From assembly GCF_000708205.1 (NCBI RefSeq), contig NW_014575556.1, positions 62,599-126,598 on the forward strand: a stretch of DNA of 64,000 nt, in the 5' to 3' direction. Source of the DNA: Mixia osmundae IAM 14324. Its lineage: Eukaryota; Basidiomycota; Mixiomycetes; Mixiales; Mixiaceae. How positions within the stretch are numbered: the first letter of the stretch is position 1; every line of letters starts with the position of its first letter. Made by a program: the position numbers and the translations under genes. The notes beneath the pieces were generated by a model. It did not search any database. It saw only the letters and a list, made by a program, of their open reading frames with translations, and was not told the DNA's origin. Of this stretch, positions 43,861-57,509 are shown piece after piece.

Positions 43861-46800
43861 TCATCGGCGCGCAGTCTTGCCGCCGCGCTGGCGTCTCTGC
43901 TTGCTGCTCGTCGTCTTCGAAGCTTGTTGCTGCCCGGAAATGTACTTGACGAGGTCGTCAATGGCGAGATGACCTCGGCTGCCATAGGTCTCACCTGTCG
44001 GTGCTTCGGCTTGCACAGATTCTATCGGCATGCCGTTTCGTGCCTGAGCCAGGAGCTGAGCAGTGCGTTCTGGGGAGATGTGTAAGCGGCGAGCAATGGA
44101 AGCTGCTTGACCTTGCTCTGCCTTTGCTTGATTGGCAGCATTGGCAAGGATGACCGCAAGTAAGTTGTTGGCTTCTAGTGTCTTCTCTTCCTTCTCGCCC
44201 AGCCGTGCGGCAAAGATGCGAGCGCTTTCCTTGGCGGGCTCAATAGCAGCTTTCATGTTGCCGGACAGTGCATAGACTTGCGCCACAGCGTAGCTCGCAG
44301 TGCCAGTGGCGATAGACTCTGGTCCTCTTGCCTGAACAGTCGAAGCGTGAGCTGCCTTATAGTACGGTATACTTGCTTCGTGACCGAGCCAGCCTTGAAT
44401 GAAAGCGGCAGCATGAGTAAGCTGACGAGGCACTTCGGTGCAGCCGGGGCCATATTGAGCTTGGTAGAGTCCAATAGCATGCTTCGTCAGCCGCAACGCT
44501 GTCTGAGTATTGCCGAGAGCATTCTCATGGAGAGCTAGCTGGCCGTAAAGCGGCGCTACCAGCGAATGATCCACACCTAGCGTGCGCTCGGCGGCCAGGA
44601 TAGCTTGTCGCTCCATTCTCGCTGCAGCATCGAGGTAGATTTCCGAATCACGCTTGATGGCCTCATACGTAGCCTCGTCGGGGACGCCAGCGTATGCCCG
44701 CATTCGCGCTGCCTCATCTGGTTTTGAAAGCTGAGCAGATTGTTCGAAGAGGCTGACCCTGCGTAACAGCGGTTGCGCAATGTTGCTGTACACGACTGAC
44801 ATCTGATGGTACTTTGTCGCGATTTCGGGATGAATATTGCCAAACAGCTGCTCGTAGTAGTGCACTGCATCGTTCATCATTGGCTCGCCGCGCTCATTGT
44901 CTCCCTTGAGTAGCTGAAACTGTGCTTGCTCGACGAGGTATGTTCCGTACCCGCTCTGCAAGTGCCGTTAGCCAAAGTCGACGATAAGACCGCACAGCGT
45001 ACCTGATGCTGTACAGACTTGACAACTGGAACGAAGCCAAGTATATCATCCGGCATGATACTAGCCGTTCGAAGCGGACCGTGGGAAACGCCGTTTGTGG
45101 CCTTCGCTTTCGGCTTCTTCGTCTTAGTTGCTTCGTCCTCTGACGAGTGATAAGCGCCGTTGCTCGTTGGCACCGTATCGAATGCGTAGGGCTGAGCTTT
45201 GAGTTGGATGCCCAGGCGATAGCAGAGCTCGCGAAGAAGCTGGGGTCGCGCCAATTCTTGATCAAAATAGCTAGGTTCGAGCCTGAATCTGAAGCGGCGG
45301 GCCACGTCGCGTAGAATGGCGGTCTGTATTGTCTCCTTCGTTTGGCTGGATGTTGTCGATGTCGAAGCCGCACCGAGCAAACAGCTGAGATTGTGCGCTG
45401 CTACCTCTGCGACCTGGTGTGGCTGTGCTGCGCTCATCTCTGCGCGAAGGATGTGCTTGGCGGCTCGTACGACCATCTCTCGCTTCAGACTGACTTGCAC
45501 TTTTGCCAACTGATCTGCGGCCTCGAGCTGCAGGGAGGGACTGCATGGGATCTTGTGAGTGCCGGCCTGAGCCAGACGAACGATGTGACCAAGATAGCGC
45601 ATGTTGATGCCTCGAGCATGCAGAGAGCTTGTGAGTGCGGCGCCGTCTACAGGCATTGAGCCATTCGCCACGATCTCTGTTAAGTAGTCGACCAGCGCTA
45701 CCTCGCGGAGATACTTCGATGCTTGACGAACATGCCTGACAGCGGGATCTGATTCTTGGTATACTGCTCCGGCACGATCGTCTTGACGCTTGACAAACGC
45801 ATCGACGTTGAATAAGATCGCCTCACGTTCGGCTTGTGTAGGCGCAGATGTCACTGACTCCTCGACAGTTGGCGTGGGTGGTTGTGACAACGCAAGCTCG
45901 GTCGGTTCGTCCTGCACAGCGGTCGATTGCGAAGTCTTTGGCTCCTCGTCCGGCTTCGGCTTTTGCGCCGTCTTCTTTGCAACTTGCTCGGTGAGCCATT
46001 GACGCAAGCTGCTGTCACGGTAGGCGTCCAGTAGCTCTCGTCGTAATAGCAAGTAAGTGTGAGGATACGCGCAATCCTCTGTTTCGCCGGGGATACGCTG
46101 AATATCGTCCTCCAAGAAGTGTACATCGACAGGGGAAGTGCGCGCAAGGTCCATCAGGAAGGGACGACCATCCAAGCCGACGGCGCCGTGTACGTCCATA
46201 CTTGTATAGAGCTCGCACTGTCTACCTTCTTTGTCCTGAACAATATGTGGCGCGAGCTGTAGAGCTTCGCCGACTTTACTCGCGAGCTTGTGGAATTTGG
46301 GATCACACGCGAGTTCGTCGTCCGCTTTCTCCGTGTCCGAGCTGCCATAAAGAATACGGAAGTGTCCCCAAGCAAAGTCGTCTTCCTCCTTGGCAGAATT
46401 TTGGCCGTCTTTCTTGCTTGCTTCAATTTCCTCAATAGTCTTATTGGCAATACCTGGCGGCAGGGTCTGGCAAACCCATCGCTGACCTTGCAGATCGACA
46501 AGCGCAGTGCCTATCAGGTTGAGCTGGGGAATGTCAGCCTGGTGCAATACTTTGAGCGCTTCGAGATCCTTGTTGGCTGCCACTCGACTGGCTTCGTCGC
46601 CCCCGAGGTGGGGCATAATATCGAGCGCATCGAGCGCGCGCAAGAAGAGAACATTGTTATACAAGTATGTTCGTGCTGCCACACCCTCTGAAGGATTGAT
46701 AGCGGGTATCTCACCCTTCATGATGAGGGAGATCGTTCTGGTCGCGGATACCTCGAATTCGTAGTGTAGTCGGGCAAGGTTACGCTCACGCAGAACGCGC

Positions 46801-48390
46801 TGGGCGAGCGTCTTGACAGGCAATTCCCGAACGGAAACAAAGTCGTCGTTCCAGTCGCGCGCAGGCGGCAGCTGCTCCGCTGCGATGCCGCCAGTAACGA
46901 TGTAAGCCAGCTGATTGCGCAAAGGATCTGCTGTGTGCGAGGGTTCGCTGACTAGCCATGGCGAAGCAGGTGTGCAGAGACTAATGGGAAGGTATGCGAA
47001 CATGTCCGGATTGAGTGGCTTGAGCGGCTCAACGATTTTGACCATTGCCAGTGAGAATGCACGAGAGATCGATCTGCAGAGCTCATAGAGAGTCGCGAAA
47101 GGCGCGTCTGACGACTTCGGTGTCGGATCGAAGCGGGTCGAATCTGATCGATCAATGTAGAAGCCTTTGTTGGTCGCTTGTACGTGTACATTCTCGCCTT
47201 CGAGCGTGATGAGGGTCACGTAAAGCAGATGACCACGCTGCGCTAGGTGTAATGGCGGGGGATTCCAGGCGCTGACGGCAAGCTGACGAAGCGCAGCTGG
47301 CGTCTGAGGCACAGCTCGAGCAGCCTGATCCCGCGCAGACAGTATTGCACGCCAAGGCTCGTCTTTCAAGGGCTCGAAATTCTCGAAAACGTGATCTGTT
47401 GGAGCAGGCTGCTCTTCGCTTAGCTCAGGCTGCCTTGCTTTGGTCTTCTTTTGCTCGGACTTCTTCTTGTCTGCAGATTCGTCATGTGCGTCACAATGCG
47501 CTTCGTGATGGTCATGATGCATGCACTCTGGCTCTTCTGGCGCCTGTCCCCTGACCGACGTGAACAAGCTCATGCCGGGCTCAAGGGTGAGGGTCGAAGG
47601 GTCGTATTTGGGCGCTCTGTAGACGTTCTTGCCCGTCAAAGCCATTGCACGATGATTGATCACGTCCCAGAACTGCATAAGATGTTGACGCGCTGCCGCC
47701 TCGGTGAAGTCCACTAGAAAGCCCATCAGCTATCGCTTCTCAGTTGGCTGCGATAGACCAACCTGGCACAACCTTGAGAACCCGCTGCTTGGTTTCTGTG
47801 GTTCCTGGAAAGATGACAGGCAATTCTGCCAATTCTGGGAATGGCGTGCTGTCACTCTCCGGTATGATCCTCTTTGGCTGCTCATCTTCTGGCGTCTCCT
47901 CAAAATCGACTTTGACGAAACCGAAGGAGCCGAGCCAGAATCCTTCGGCGGAATCGCTGACGAGCGATCGGATATCTCTGATATTTTCCGTGCCCGCAAC
48001 TGTCGTCCAGAGACGAACGTAGTTTTCTAGGTCGTGCTCATCGTCTGGGTCAACTTTGGGATCTGGCGAGCGCGGTGGAATCCCCCAATCTTCTGTTGCG
48101 GCAGTTGCAGCTTTTTGAGATCGCTTGCTTGGGGTGCTTGACAGGGACGCGCGAGCGACGGGGGCAGGCAGCAGCTTGCGAGGTAAGAGCAACGTCAGCT
48201 CATATTGATCGGCTGCATTACACCTGAGTATGAGCTCCAGAGTCAGCAAGGGAAATCAAGCCGAACCATAGACCTCGTCCGAGCTAGCTTGTTGCTCTGC
48301 CGCACTCGAATCAGCTACAGCAGGCGCGACCGCGTCTCGAATATCGCCATTGACGAGCGTTGGTGAGCCCGTTTCCTCCGAGTCTGTCAT
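43861..48390 (-). CDS. CLU1: Clustered-mitochondria protein Clu1
   Basis: Cytosolic protein needed for normal mitochondrial distribution, binding mRNAs of mitochondrial proteins in animals and associated with eIF3 in yeast. Exons 48390-48267, 48212-47773, 47729-45003, 44955-43861; about 1461 residues. N-terminal ubiquitin-like part, then DFTEAAARQHLMQFWDVINHRAMALTGK, VSAWNPPPLHLAQRGHLLYV, the CLU domain (RTYLYNNVLF, DMHGAVGLDGRPFLMDLART), eIF3-like region MRYLGHIVRLAQAGT, and TPR repeats (LAAERTLGVDHSLVAPLYGQLAL, ALRLTKHAIGLYQAQYGPG). A His/Cys-rich insert, ECMHHDHHEAHCDAHDE, occurs near residue 250. C-terminus is Lys/Arg-rich. Confidence 0.92.
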
Positions 48391-48761
48391 TGCATACAAG
48401 GACGGAGCCGATGCCGTGCTCGATCGTCAGACGGAGCCTGTGTCCGTTGTCGACGCGGACGTGTAAAATTCGGCCGGCCCCCAAGCCTTAGATCAGTCAA
48501 GGTACTGCGGGATTGAGCGCATTAGCATTGTGCACGGCCAATCGAATATCGGGCAAGCGTACATGACAGGCGAGCTCGTAAGACTCGGTCAGGCGCAAAT
48601 CGAACTTTCTGTGGCTCGTGCCGAATCGCTCCGAGCCCGTCAAATGTAGCGATGATGACGTGTCCGATGACATCGTTATGCTCCTGCCGAATTTCGAAAG
48701 TCCGATCGAAGTCGAATTAGAAGGCAGCCTGTCTGCAATTGTCAGTCACGGTCAGGCCAGG
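48391..48761. promoter_or_regulatory. Divergent promoter of CLU1 and the MFS gene
   Basis: 371 bases between starts. The MFS frame is open back to 48618, with another Met at 48678, so the leader may be shorter. No core element stands out. Confidence 0.35.
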
Positions 48762-50934
48762 ATGTCGTCAGAGAAGGCTGCTCAGCAGACAGAAGACACG
48801 ACGGCAGTGCCCGAGAAGACGCCGGCCAAGACAGACAACCCCTCGCCGCGGGATCCCGCCTCGAGCACAGACACACTCGCAGATCCCACACTGCAACGTC
48901 GTCCGAGCATCCTTCAGCGCAAGAAGACAAAGCGTACGGATGGCAAGCGCGAGCTCACCGAGGCAGAGGGCTACGAGGTCACGGGCTATTGTTTCTCGAC
49001 GCCCAAGAAGTGGATCATCCTTTCCGTCATCTTTGCCGTTCAGATCTCGTCAGTCGACTCGCTGCACAGGGCACACACAATGTGAGAGCTGAGTTGAGCA
49101 AACAGACTCAACTTCAATGCCAGCATCATCGGTAACGCCATCATGCCGATCAGCGAGAAGTACGGCATCACCGAACAGAAAGCCCGCCTCACTCAGGGCC
49201 TTCTGCTCATCTTCTACGGTCTAGGCATGCTTCTTTCGAGTCTGGACGAGATCCGTGTCCTGACCTGGAGCTGCAGGCTGCGAACTGTGGGCGGCTCCAT
49301 CGGAGGAATATGGTCGATGGCCAATCCTCCAACTGAGCATGTTGCTCGTCAATGTCTGGCAGATCTTGGCTGCCAGACCACCCACATTCGGTGCCCTCGT
49401 CGTGGCGAGAGTACTAGGTGGCATCAGCTCAGCCGGCGGCAGTGTCACGCTAGGTGCGTCGCCTTTGTTCTTTGCACGACGAAAAAGCCTGACCCGCGAG
49501 ACATGAACAGCTGTCGTGGCGGATCTCTACGAGACCGAAGACCACCAGTATGCTCTTTTGTTCATCGTCTTTTCATCTGTCGGCGGCTCTGTGCTTGGTC
49601 CGATCTTCGGTAGTATCGTGCAGGCCAAGCTCTCGCTCCAGTGGATCTTCTGGGTGAGCCTAGCGCAGTGCACTTAGCACATCCAGCTCATGCGCAAACA
49701 GGTTCAACTCATCGTCGGCGGAGTCACGCAAGCACTTCACTTCTTCCTCGTACCAGAGACGCGCAGCACTATCTTGCTAGACCGAGAAGCCAAACGACGA
49801 CGCAAGTCGGGCGAAGACGACAACATCTGGGGTCCCAACGAACTTCGAGAGCAGCGTCTCACGTTCAATGAGTTTGCCGTCACGTTCTCTCGCCCGTTCA
49901 TCATGTTCGTCTGCGAGCCGATTGTGCTCTGCTTGTCACTCCTTTCAGGCTTCAGTGACGCACTGATCTTCTCATTCTTGTGCGTAGCCCTCGTCTGGTA
50001 CAAGAAAATTCACCGAACATTGCGCAGGGAGTCTTACTCGCTCGTCTTTGGCGCTTACAACTTCAGCACTATCGCATTAGGCATGGCATTTACACCGTAT
50101 GCCGCTCTTTTTTCGAAAGCGTATGCACCTGACATGGCGGGCAGTATTCTAATCGGCTATTTCCTCTGCTACTTCATCTTTATTCCCGAGATCATGCGCC
50201 AGAAAAAGGCAATCAAGAAGAATCCCGATATCCAGCCCGAGTCGAAGCTCTATCTCTTGCTATGGCTCGCGCCTCTCGAAGCGATCGGCCTCCTCGGCTT
50301 TGCCTGGACATCCACCGGCCCACCCATTCCATGGATTGCGCCGCTCTTATTCTCTGCTCTCATCGGTATCGCCAATGTAAGTTACAGCCAGCACTTGCGT
50401 CCTGTGCTAATGTACCTGAGGCAGTTTGCAATCTATTTCGCAACGATAGACTACCTCTTCGTCGCATACAGAGAGTACGCAGCCAGTGCCACAGGTCGGT
50501 CGCTTCGTCTCTCGTAACGACAAGGCTCATCGCTAGTATAGGTGGCAACGGCCTGGCGAGAGATGGCCTCGCAGGTATCGCTACGTTCTACTCTGTTCCA
50601 CGTGCGTCTCCAATCACTCGGAGGGGTCTCGGACTGACGTTTCAGCAGTCTATTCCAATCTTGGTCAATCAAATCCACTGGCATGGGCTTCGACGCTTCT
50701 GGGCATCCTCGCAGCAGTAAGTCCTCTCTCGCTGACCCTCTCGTCTGGTGCTGACAGGGTGAGCAGCTCGTCACAATTCCAATCTTTGTGTTCTACTGGA
50801 AAGGCGACATCCTCCGCGAGCGATCCAAGTTTGCGCAGAGTCTTGCTTCCGACCGTAAGCTGGCGGGCTCGGGTCTACCCGCCAACGAGAAGCAGAAAGA
50901 CAAAGCAGAGATCAAAGAGAAAGATCAGGCTTGA
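48762..50934 (+). CDS. MFS transporter, DHA1 multidrug/polyamine type
   Basis: Proton-coupled exporter or importer in the plasma membrane. Nine exons (48762-49048, 49106-49218, 49277-49453, 49511-49653, 49702-50376, 50425-50494, 50542-50601, 50646-50716, 50758-50934), about 590 residues. A cytosolic N-tail of about 90 residues precedes helix 1 (WIILSVIFAVQIS). Signatures: LNFNASIIGNAIMPISEKYGI, APSEEYGRWPILQLSMLLVN, ARVLGGISSAGGSVTLA, VVADLYETEDHQYALLFI, GSVLGPIFGSIVQ, LHFFLVPETRSTILLDREAK in the central loop, and GNGLARDGLAGIATFYSVPPVY near helix 11. The basic tail KQKDKAEIKEKDQA is cytosolic. Substrate unknown. Confidence 0.88.
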
Positions 50935-51006
50935 TTCGTCGCACCACTTCAGAGTTCACATCTTTATGTACATCCGTAATCATGCATTGTTGACTTTCGA
51001 ATCTGT

Positions 51007-52332
51007 CTATATCTCGTCCGAGCCCTCTGCGAGTTCAACTCGCTTGGTGACATCTGTGCACGCATACTCGCCGTGTTGGAGGTATTTGACCCCACACTCC
51101 GGTCCTCCTCGCGCTAGCGGACCTATAGGAAAGATGAGCGTCAGGCAGGCTTTGTAAGCAAATCACTCACTCGGCGGACAAACGACAAACATGTCTAGGC
51201 GTGTGTACTGGGCCGTTGCCTCGAAATAAGGTCGGTATGCACCCAATATGAGCTTGGATGCCAAGATGGGATGACAGCAGTACAAGGCGTCGCGACTTGG
51301 CCACGTTTGGTCTTTCATCGCACCACTGCTGTGCAATCAGAGAAGCTTGACTGCTTGAGTCTGGCCAGCGCACTGGAAAGTAGCTTCGATGATCAATCGG
51401 GTATCCTCTAGCGTCGGTCCAGATATCGTGCCGCTCACGCGTACGACAGCGGCGACGGAGTCTCCGAGCTGATAGAGCCTAGTCAAGCAATGAAGCGTGC
51501 AGCGATGTTTCTGCTCACGATGAGTACGGCTGTATAGAGCTCGCCATCCTCGTTCTGCTTGATGATCGTTGTCGCAGTGATTTGCCTTGGCGCAATAGCG
51601 CTCTGCCATTTTGGCGGGTCTCTACCTGACAAGGTATAGATGGGACAGAGACCGAATGCTTGAAAATTGATAGGATAGTGCAGTACATGGGGGAGCTCGA
51701 CTGGATCGACAGGCGCGAGAGCAATCTTGATCGACGCGCCCGCAAAGCCATGACGTGTCTCCTGCAGCGGGCAGTCTTGCCTCGCTTTACGACCTCCACA
51801 GATGACCGTCATGCTGAGCTGAGCACCATCCGTCAAGGCTTCTCGCCTGACGCCGAGCTGTACGTTTCCCCGAGCTTCGAGCCGACAGCAGCGGCGCGCT
51901 TCTTCATCCTCCCACAAGTCCTGGCTTGTACCGCTGCCGGTGACGATGAAGATCATAGTGATCAGCTTCGGTCGACCGAGGGGCTCTCTGACGACTTGGG
52001 TCGACATGATCCCCTCGACATTGATCTCTTCACCAAACAGTTCAGCAACAGATCGCAAAGGTCAAGCTGGGTAAAGTACTGTTCATGGGGCGGACTGTCA
52101 GGCTTTCGCCATTGTCAGTGAGGACAAGGAGCTCGAATGAGGCATAAGGGAAGACGGTCTCGCCGAGAGCGGGACAGTCGCCAGAAGCAATGACTGCGGT
52201 TGTCGATCTCTGTGAGCTCTAGATGGATGTATCGCTATGAACAGGCATACTCTCTAGACGATAGAAGACCGAGGTCATCTGAGCGAAGATCATAGAAGAA
52301 GCAATGATCGAGGACAGCACCCAGAGCAACAT
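51007..52332 (-). CDS. Twin-CC secreted protein, member F
   Basis: Six exons: 52332-52251, 52193-52080, 52027-51519, 51468-51374, 51328-51171, 51122-51007; about 357 residues. Signal peptide MLLWVLSSIIASSMIFA. Module 1: VFYRLEIIASGDC, ASFELLVLTDNG, ITMIFIVTGSG, LWEDEEARRCCRL, VQLGVR, VICGG. Module 2: YPINFQAFGLC, TATTIIKQNEDG, RLIIEATF, TWPSRDALYCCHP, KLILGA, FVVCPP; tail ECGVKYLQHGEYACTDV. Introns 45 to 57 bases; phases 1,1,0,2,1 as in D. Exon 4 is 95 bases as in C and the last is 116 as in D. Tail-to-tail with the MFS gene (72 bases) and downstream of COAE on the same strand. Function unknown. Confidence 0.78.
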
Positions 52333-52440
52333 CGTGTTGGCTCTAGCGGCCGATAAGCAGCTCCGAGGTGCGATAAGCGTCGAGCTGCGACGCGTCGGAC
52401 GTCTGACGGTGTGATTGGCGACCATGCAAGACCGGGGAGC

Positions 52441-53419
52441 CTAGCGTCTGTCGAGAGAGAATTGCTCTCCCGCAGGAGCAGCATTTTGCTCGTCACGGAT
52501 CCGTTGCCGAGCTGCCTGTCTGGGCATGCTCCTCTTTCGCTCTTGACCGATCTTCTTCCATCCTAGTCTGATTGCAATGCAGAGGAGACCCCTGAGAAGT
52601 CCGAGAGGTGGAATGAGCCAAGAGAGGCCGTAGTTGAGGATTGATCCTCGAGCGCTTTTGAGCTTGACGACGAGCGCATTGACTTGATATTCTAGATCTG
52701 ACAAGGTGCCGCTGTTGTCAATGACGTCATCTGCATAGACCAGCTTAGAAGAGAGGGGTCGCTGAGAGGCAATGCGTGATCGAGCAGACTCTGGCGAGAA
52801 ATCGTTGCGCTGTTGGAGGCGCTTGACTTGGAGTTGATCAGAGCTGCTCGACGATCAACGCACGTGATTCGCGAGAGTGAGGGAACTGACCAGTAAACGA
52901 CGCAGACACGACCGCACAGTCGCCACAGTCCTGCTTCGACGAGCAGGGGCGCGTCAACGACGCATATGCCTTCACCTCTGAGCCAGCACCGTGCGATCTC
53001 CCAAGCCATCAATCGTCTGACGGCGGGGTGCGTGATGCTATTGAGCACTTTACGCTGTCTCTCGTCGCTGAAGACAATCTCGCCAAGCTTGGCTCGATCC
53101 AAAGGCGGACCTCTGACATCATTTGAGGAAGAGAGCAGGATATCGGGGCCGAAATGAGCGACGATAGCGCGGTAGGCTAAAGTCCCCGGCTCGACAGCTT
53201 GGCGAGCGAGGATGTCGAGATCGATGACGGGGAGACGATGCTCTTCCGAAAGGAGCTTGGAGACTGTGCTCTTGCCTGCAGAACAGGGTCTAGCGCGTGA
53301 GGAGCTGTATGTAAACGTCGGACGAACCTGAAGCGATGCCGCCGGTGAGGCCGACGACTGGATGCAGCCATGATGATGAGCTCTGTCGGCTACTGAGAAG
53401 GAGTGCGCATACTGAGCAT
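52441..53419 (-). CDS. CAB5: Dephospho-CoA kinase
   Basis: Final step of coenzyme A synthesis, ATP-dependent phosphorylation of dephospho-CoA. Four exons: a 7-base first exon (53419-53413), 53357-53328, 53275-52891, 52843-52441; 274 residues. The tiny exons assemble as MLIVGLTGGIASGKSTVSKLL, the canonical start with the P-loop, which supports the splice sites strongly. Then VIDLDILARQAVEPG (nucleotide or CoA site), ITHPAVRRLMAWEI, VVDAPLLVEAGL and RIASQRPLSSKLVYADDVIDNSG. A C-terminal hydrophobic segment (LSWLIPPLGLLRGLLCIAIR) plus a basic tail suggests membrane attachment, likely mitochondrial or ER as in other fungi. Confidence 0.9.
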
Positions 53420-53721
53420 GATGTGCGAGCAGCGAGGCGACGGTGAGGCGGCAGCTGCAGGTGGAGTGACGCGCGTAGATCAAAGAAAGGAACCTTTGCC
53501 GCCTTGCCGCTACCGTGCTTCTGTTGGCCGGGCGATCAGCCGACACGACCCCGATGCACCTGACAGCGTAGGCACACCCTGTCTGAACCATTGTGCTCGA
53601 TCACGAGCAGATTTGCTGTCCGTCGGCGAGCTACAATTGGCTTTACATCTCACAGAGGCTCTCCTTGGCAGCATCGTCGGACGCTTGACTGCATCACCCT
53701 CATCCGCACACGCTTGCCAAG
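53420..53721. promoter_or_regulatory. Divergent promoter of CAB5 and the tetraspan gene
   Basis: 302 bases between starts; no distinct core element. Apparent open frames here belong to neither gene once the short first exon of CAB5 is placed. Confidence 0.35.
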
Positions 53722-54682
53722 ATGAAGCTGACAGTCTATCTTGTCTCCTTCATCGTGCTCATCTCCACGGTGACCTTGACGATCATCGGTGCTGCCATGC
53801 CCAACTGGTCAGTCCTCTCCTCACTGTCTGTGCTCTCAGGCAGGACTGAGCGATGATCACGAACCACGACAGGATAAAGTACACGACGCCTGCCAGCTCG
53901 CCGTTCCCGTACAGGACGACTTATGGCCTCTTTGCAAAGTGCGATTCCACGCCCCTCACCGACGGCTGGCGCTGCCGGTCATTTCCCAATAGATCCAAAG
54001 ACTGCTCACCCTCGTCTTCACTCTCGCTCGCGTCTGACGATCCCGAGCGAGCTCTTCAAAGCGAGGATCAAGTGAGGATACGGAAACGTCGATCCGAGGG
54101 CTTTGGGTTCTGCGAACTCTGGCTCACTGCGGGGTGCGTCTCTTCCGAGATACATCAAACGCGTAAAAGCTGATGAATCATCGTGCTTGCAGCTACGTGA
54201 CCAGTCTGTCCATCGTTTTCGGTCTCGGTGCCATCCTCAGTATCATTCTGGTCATGTTCGGCGGACGTAAACGCCGTCAAGAGGGTTGGAAAGTCTGCTC
54301 CGTCATGATATCCCTGCATGGTCACTTTCTTCCCTCAACTCACCTCTCGTGTCACGCTGAAGTATCAGTCGCAGCGGCTTTCCAAATCCTCGCAACGGCC
54401 ATCATTGCGCAGCTCTACAATGGCGATGACCGCTTTTGGTATGGCACCAAGCTGGGTGAGTCTGCATCCACTCAAATGCAAGCTCGGCGCTCAAGGTCGA
54501 GGCAGGCTCCTCTTTCGTACTCACGACCATCAGCTGGAGCTTGGATATCGTTCTCGTCGTTGCGATCTGTGCGTGATGCTCAGTACCGCGTTTGCTGAAA
54601 CTGATTCGAGATGGAGCTGTCAGTGGCCGGTGGATATATCGCCTCTTCCGAAGAGGACGGCTACCAGGCGATTCCCAACTGA
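53722..54682 (+). CDS. Four-helix membrane protein, claudin/SUR7-like layout
   Basis: Six exons (53722-53807, 53873-54133, 54193-54320, 54369-54455, 54506-54568, 54624-54682), 227 residues. Helix 1 is LTVYLVSFIVLISTVTLTII, followed by the extracellular loop with NWIKYTT, TTYGLFAKC, WRCRSFP and FCELW, that is a Trp then spaced cysteines, as in claudins and fungal Sur7/Pun1-like cell-cortex proteins. Helix 2 VTSLSIVFGLGAILSIILVMF ends in GGRKRRQEG; helix 3 AAFQILATAIIAQL; helix 4 SLDIVLVVAIL; short cytosolic end EEDGYQAIPN. Role inferred only from this layout; plasma-membrane organisation or stress signalling is plausible. Confidence 0.7.
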
Positions 54683-54959
54683 AGCACCATCGCATGATCA
54701 TACCCTTTTTACGACCTCTAGCATGCAAGACCGCACACCTCGCGACTGTAAGAATCCTGCTAATCCTGTACTCCTACCTCGCGCGACAGTTTTGTACCAC
54801 GCAAATCTTAGCATCAAGTCAAGTCGCTAGGAAAGCAATATCGGAACAGTTGATGAGTGCAATGATTGTACAAAACAGTCACCGGTCTGAGGAGGTATTG
54901 AGTGCGCAATAGGTCTTGAGAGTCGAAAGAGCGAAACGGGCTAGCGAGCGCATTGGCTT

Positions 54960-56404
<1,445 letters not shown>

Positions 56405-56585
56405 GCTGTCTAGACCTGCTCGTGCGACTGTCAGAGGTCACTGGCGACCTCTTATCTCACCCCTGACGCTGACGACTCGCCCAAAAGGGGCCCAATATAA
56501 TCTTACAAATCATTATATAGCTAGATGGAAGCCCCGCGTAATCGTGACGTGGCCCGTGCACAATGCACATGTCCATCTATTTCCC
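56405..56585. promoter_or_regulatory. Divergent promoter of PEP4 and the phosphopantetheinyl transferase
   Basis: 181 bases with two A/T-rich elements, aatataa at 56494-56500 and ttatatag at 56513-56520, within otherwise GC-rich DNA. Both could serve as TATA elements; their distances (about 90-115 bases to PEP4, 65-90 to the transferase) allow either direction. Confidence 0.5.
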
Positions 56586-57494
56586 ATGCGCATCTATGCG
56601 ATCCAAATCTCAAGTTGGTCTCCCAGCAATGATGTAGGTCTTGCCAGCAGTGTCTCGTTTACGATCTGACGTCATCATCAAGCTCTACAACACTCTTTTG
56701 AACCTCCTCGACGCGCCATCGCAAAGTCGCATCCGTCAGTTTGTCCACCGCTCAGATGCCTTGCGTGAGCTCTATCCCGGCAGGATTCCCCACATACTCA
56801 TTGTGCTGCATAGGCTGTCTGATCGGCCGGCTTCTGCCACGCTACATCATCTCGCAAGAGACGCGATGCGCCTTTGGCGATGTTCAAATAGAGTATAGCG
56901 CGCTCGGCAGACCCTACTGCGTCAGTCCTCTTGCCCACGTGCCTCCTCGCTCTACCCTGAACAGACTGACAGGTATCATCGCAAGTCCCCATCGACTTCA
57001 ACGTCTCTCATGATCACGACTGGGTCGTCATGGCGTGCGCTACCGCGTACGCGCTAATAGCGGGCTGGCCTGATCGAGGTATTGTCGGGATCGACATCAT
57101 GCAGAACATCTTGCCCTTCGGATCGCATACCAGCGAGCTTGTCGATACACTAGCTCCGCAGCTCTCTTCCGACGAGCAGAACAGGCTGCGATCCTCCGCT
57201 TCGGTCGAAGCAGCCTTATCGATCTGGACGCTCAAGGAAGCCTACGCTAAGCTCACCGGACAAGGTCTGCGTATGGACATGAGACGCTGCAGCTTTGACA
57301 CGCCGTCGCCAGGCGGTCGCTGCACGATGCATTCGTCAGATGAGCACGAAGAACTTGAATTCTCCTCTCGTTCGGGCCTCATACAGGGCTATACCTTGTC
57401 GGTCGCATGGCATCGCAGTGCAGGGCCACTGTCGCAAGCCATAGACCAGGCCTGGCACGCTGCCGACTTTGTTCGTCTGCTCGTCAAAACGTGA
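56586..57494 (+). CDS. 4'-phosphopantetheinyl transferase (Sfp/AASDHPPT type)
   Basis: Attaches phosphopantetheine from CoA to carrier proteins, such as alpha-aminoadipate reductase in lysine synthesis. Four exons (56586-56633, 56683-56764, 56814-56920, 56973-57494), 252 residues. MRIYAIQISSW start, SRIRQFVHRSDALRCLIGRL spanning introns 1 and 2, PIDFNVSHDHDWVV, GIVGIDIMQ (metal Asp), and IWTLKEAYAKLTGQGLRM, the conserved Trp-x-x-Lys-Glu-Ala signature. Length suits the single-domain pseudo-dimer. Its stop is 15 bases from the stop of the beta-adaptin gene on the other strand, so transcripts must overlap. Confidence 0.88.
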
Positions 57495-57509
57495 AATGGC
57501 AACAACATG

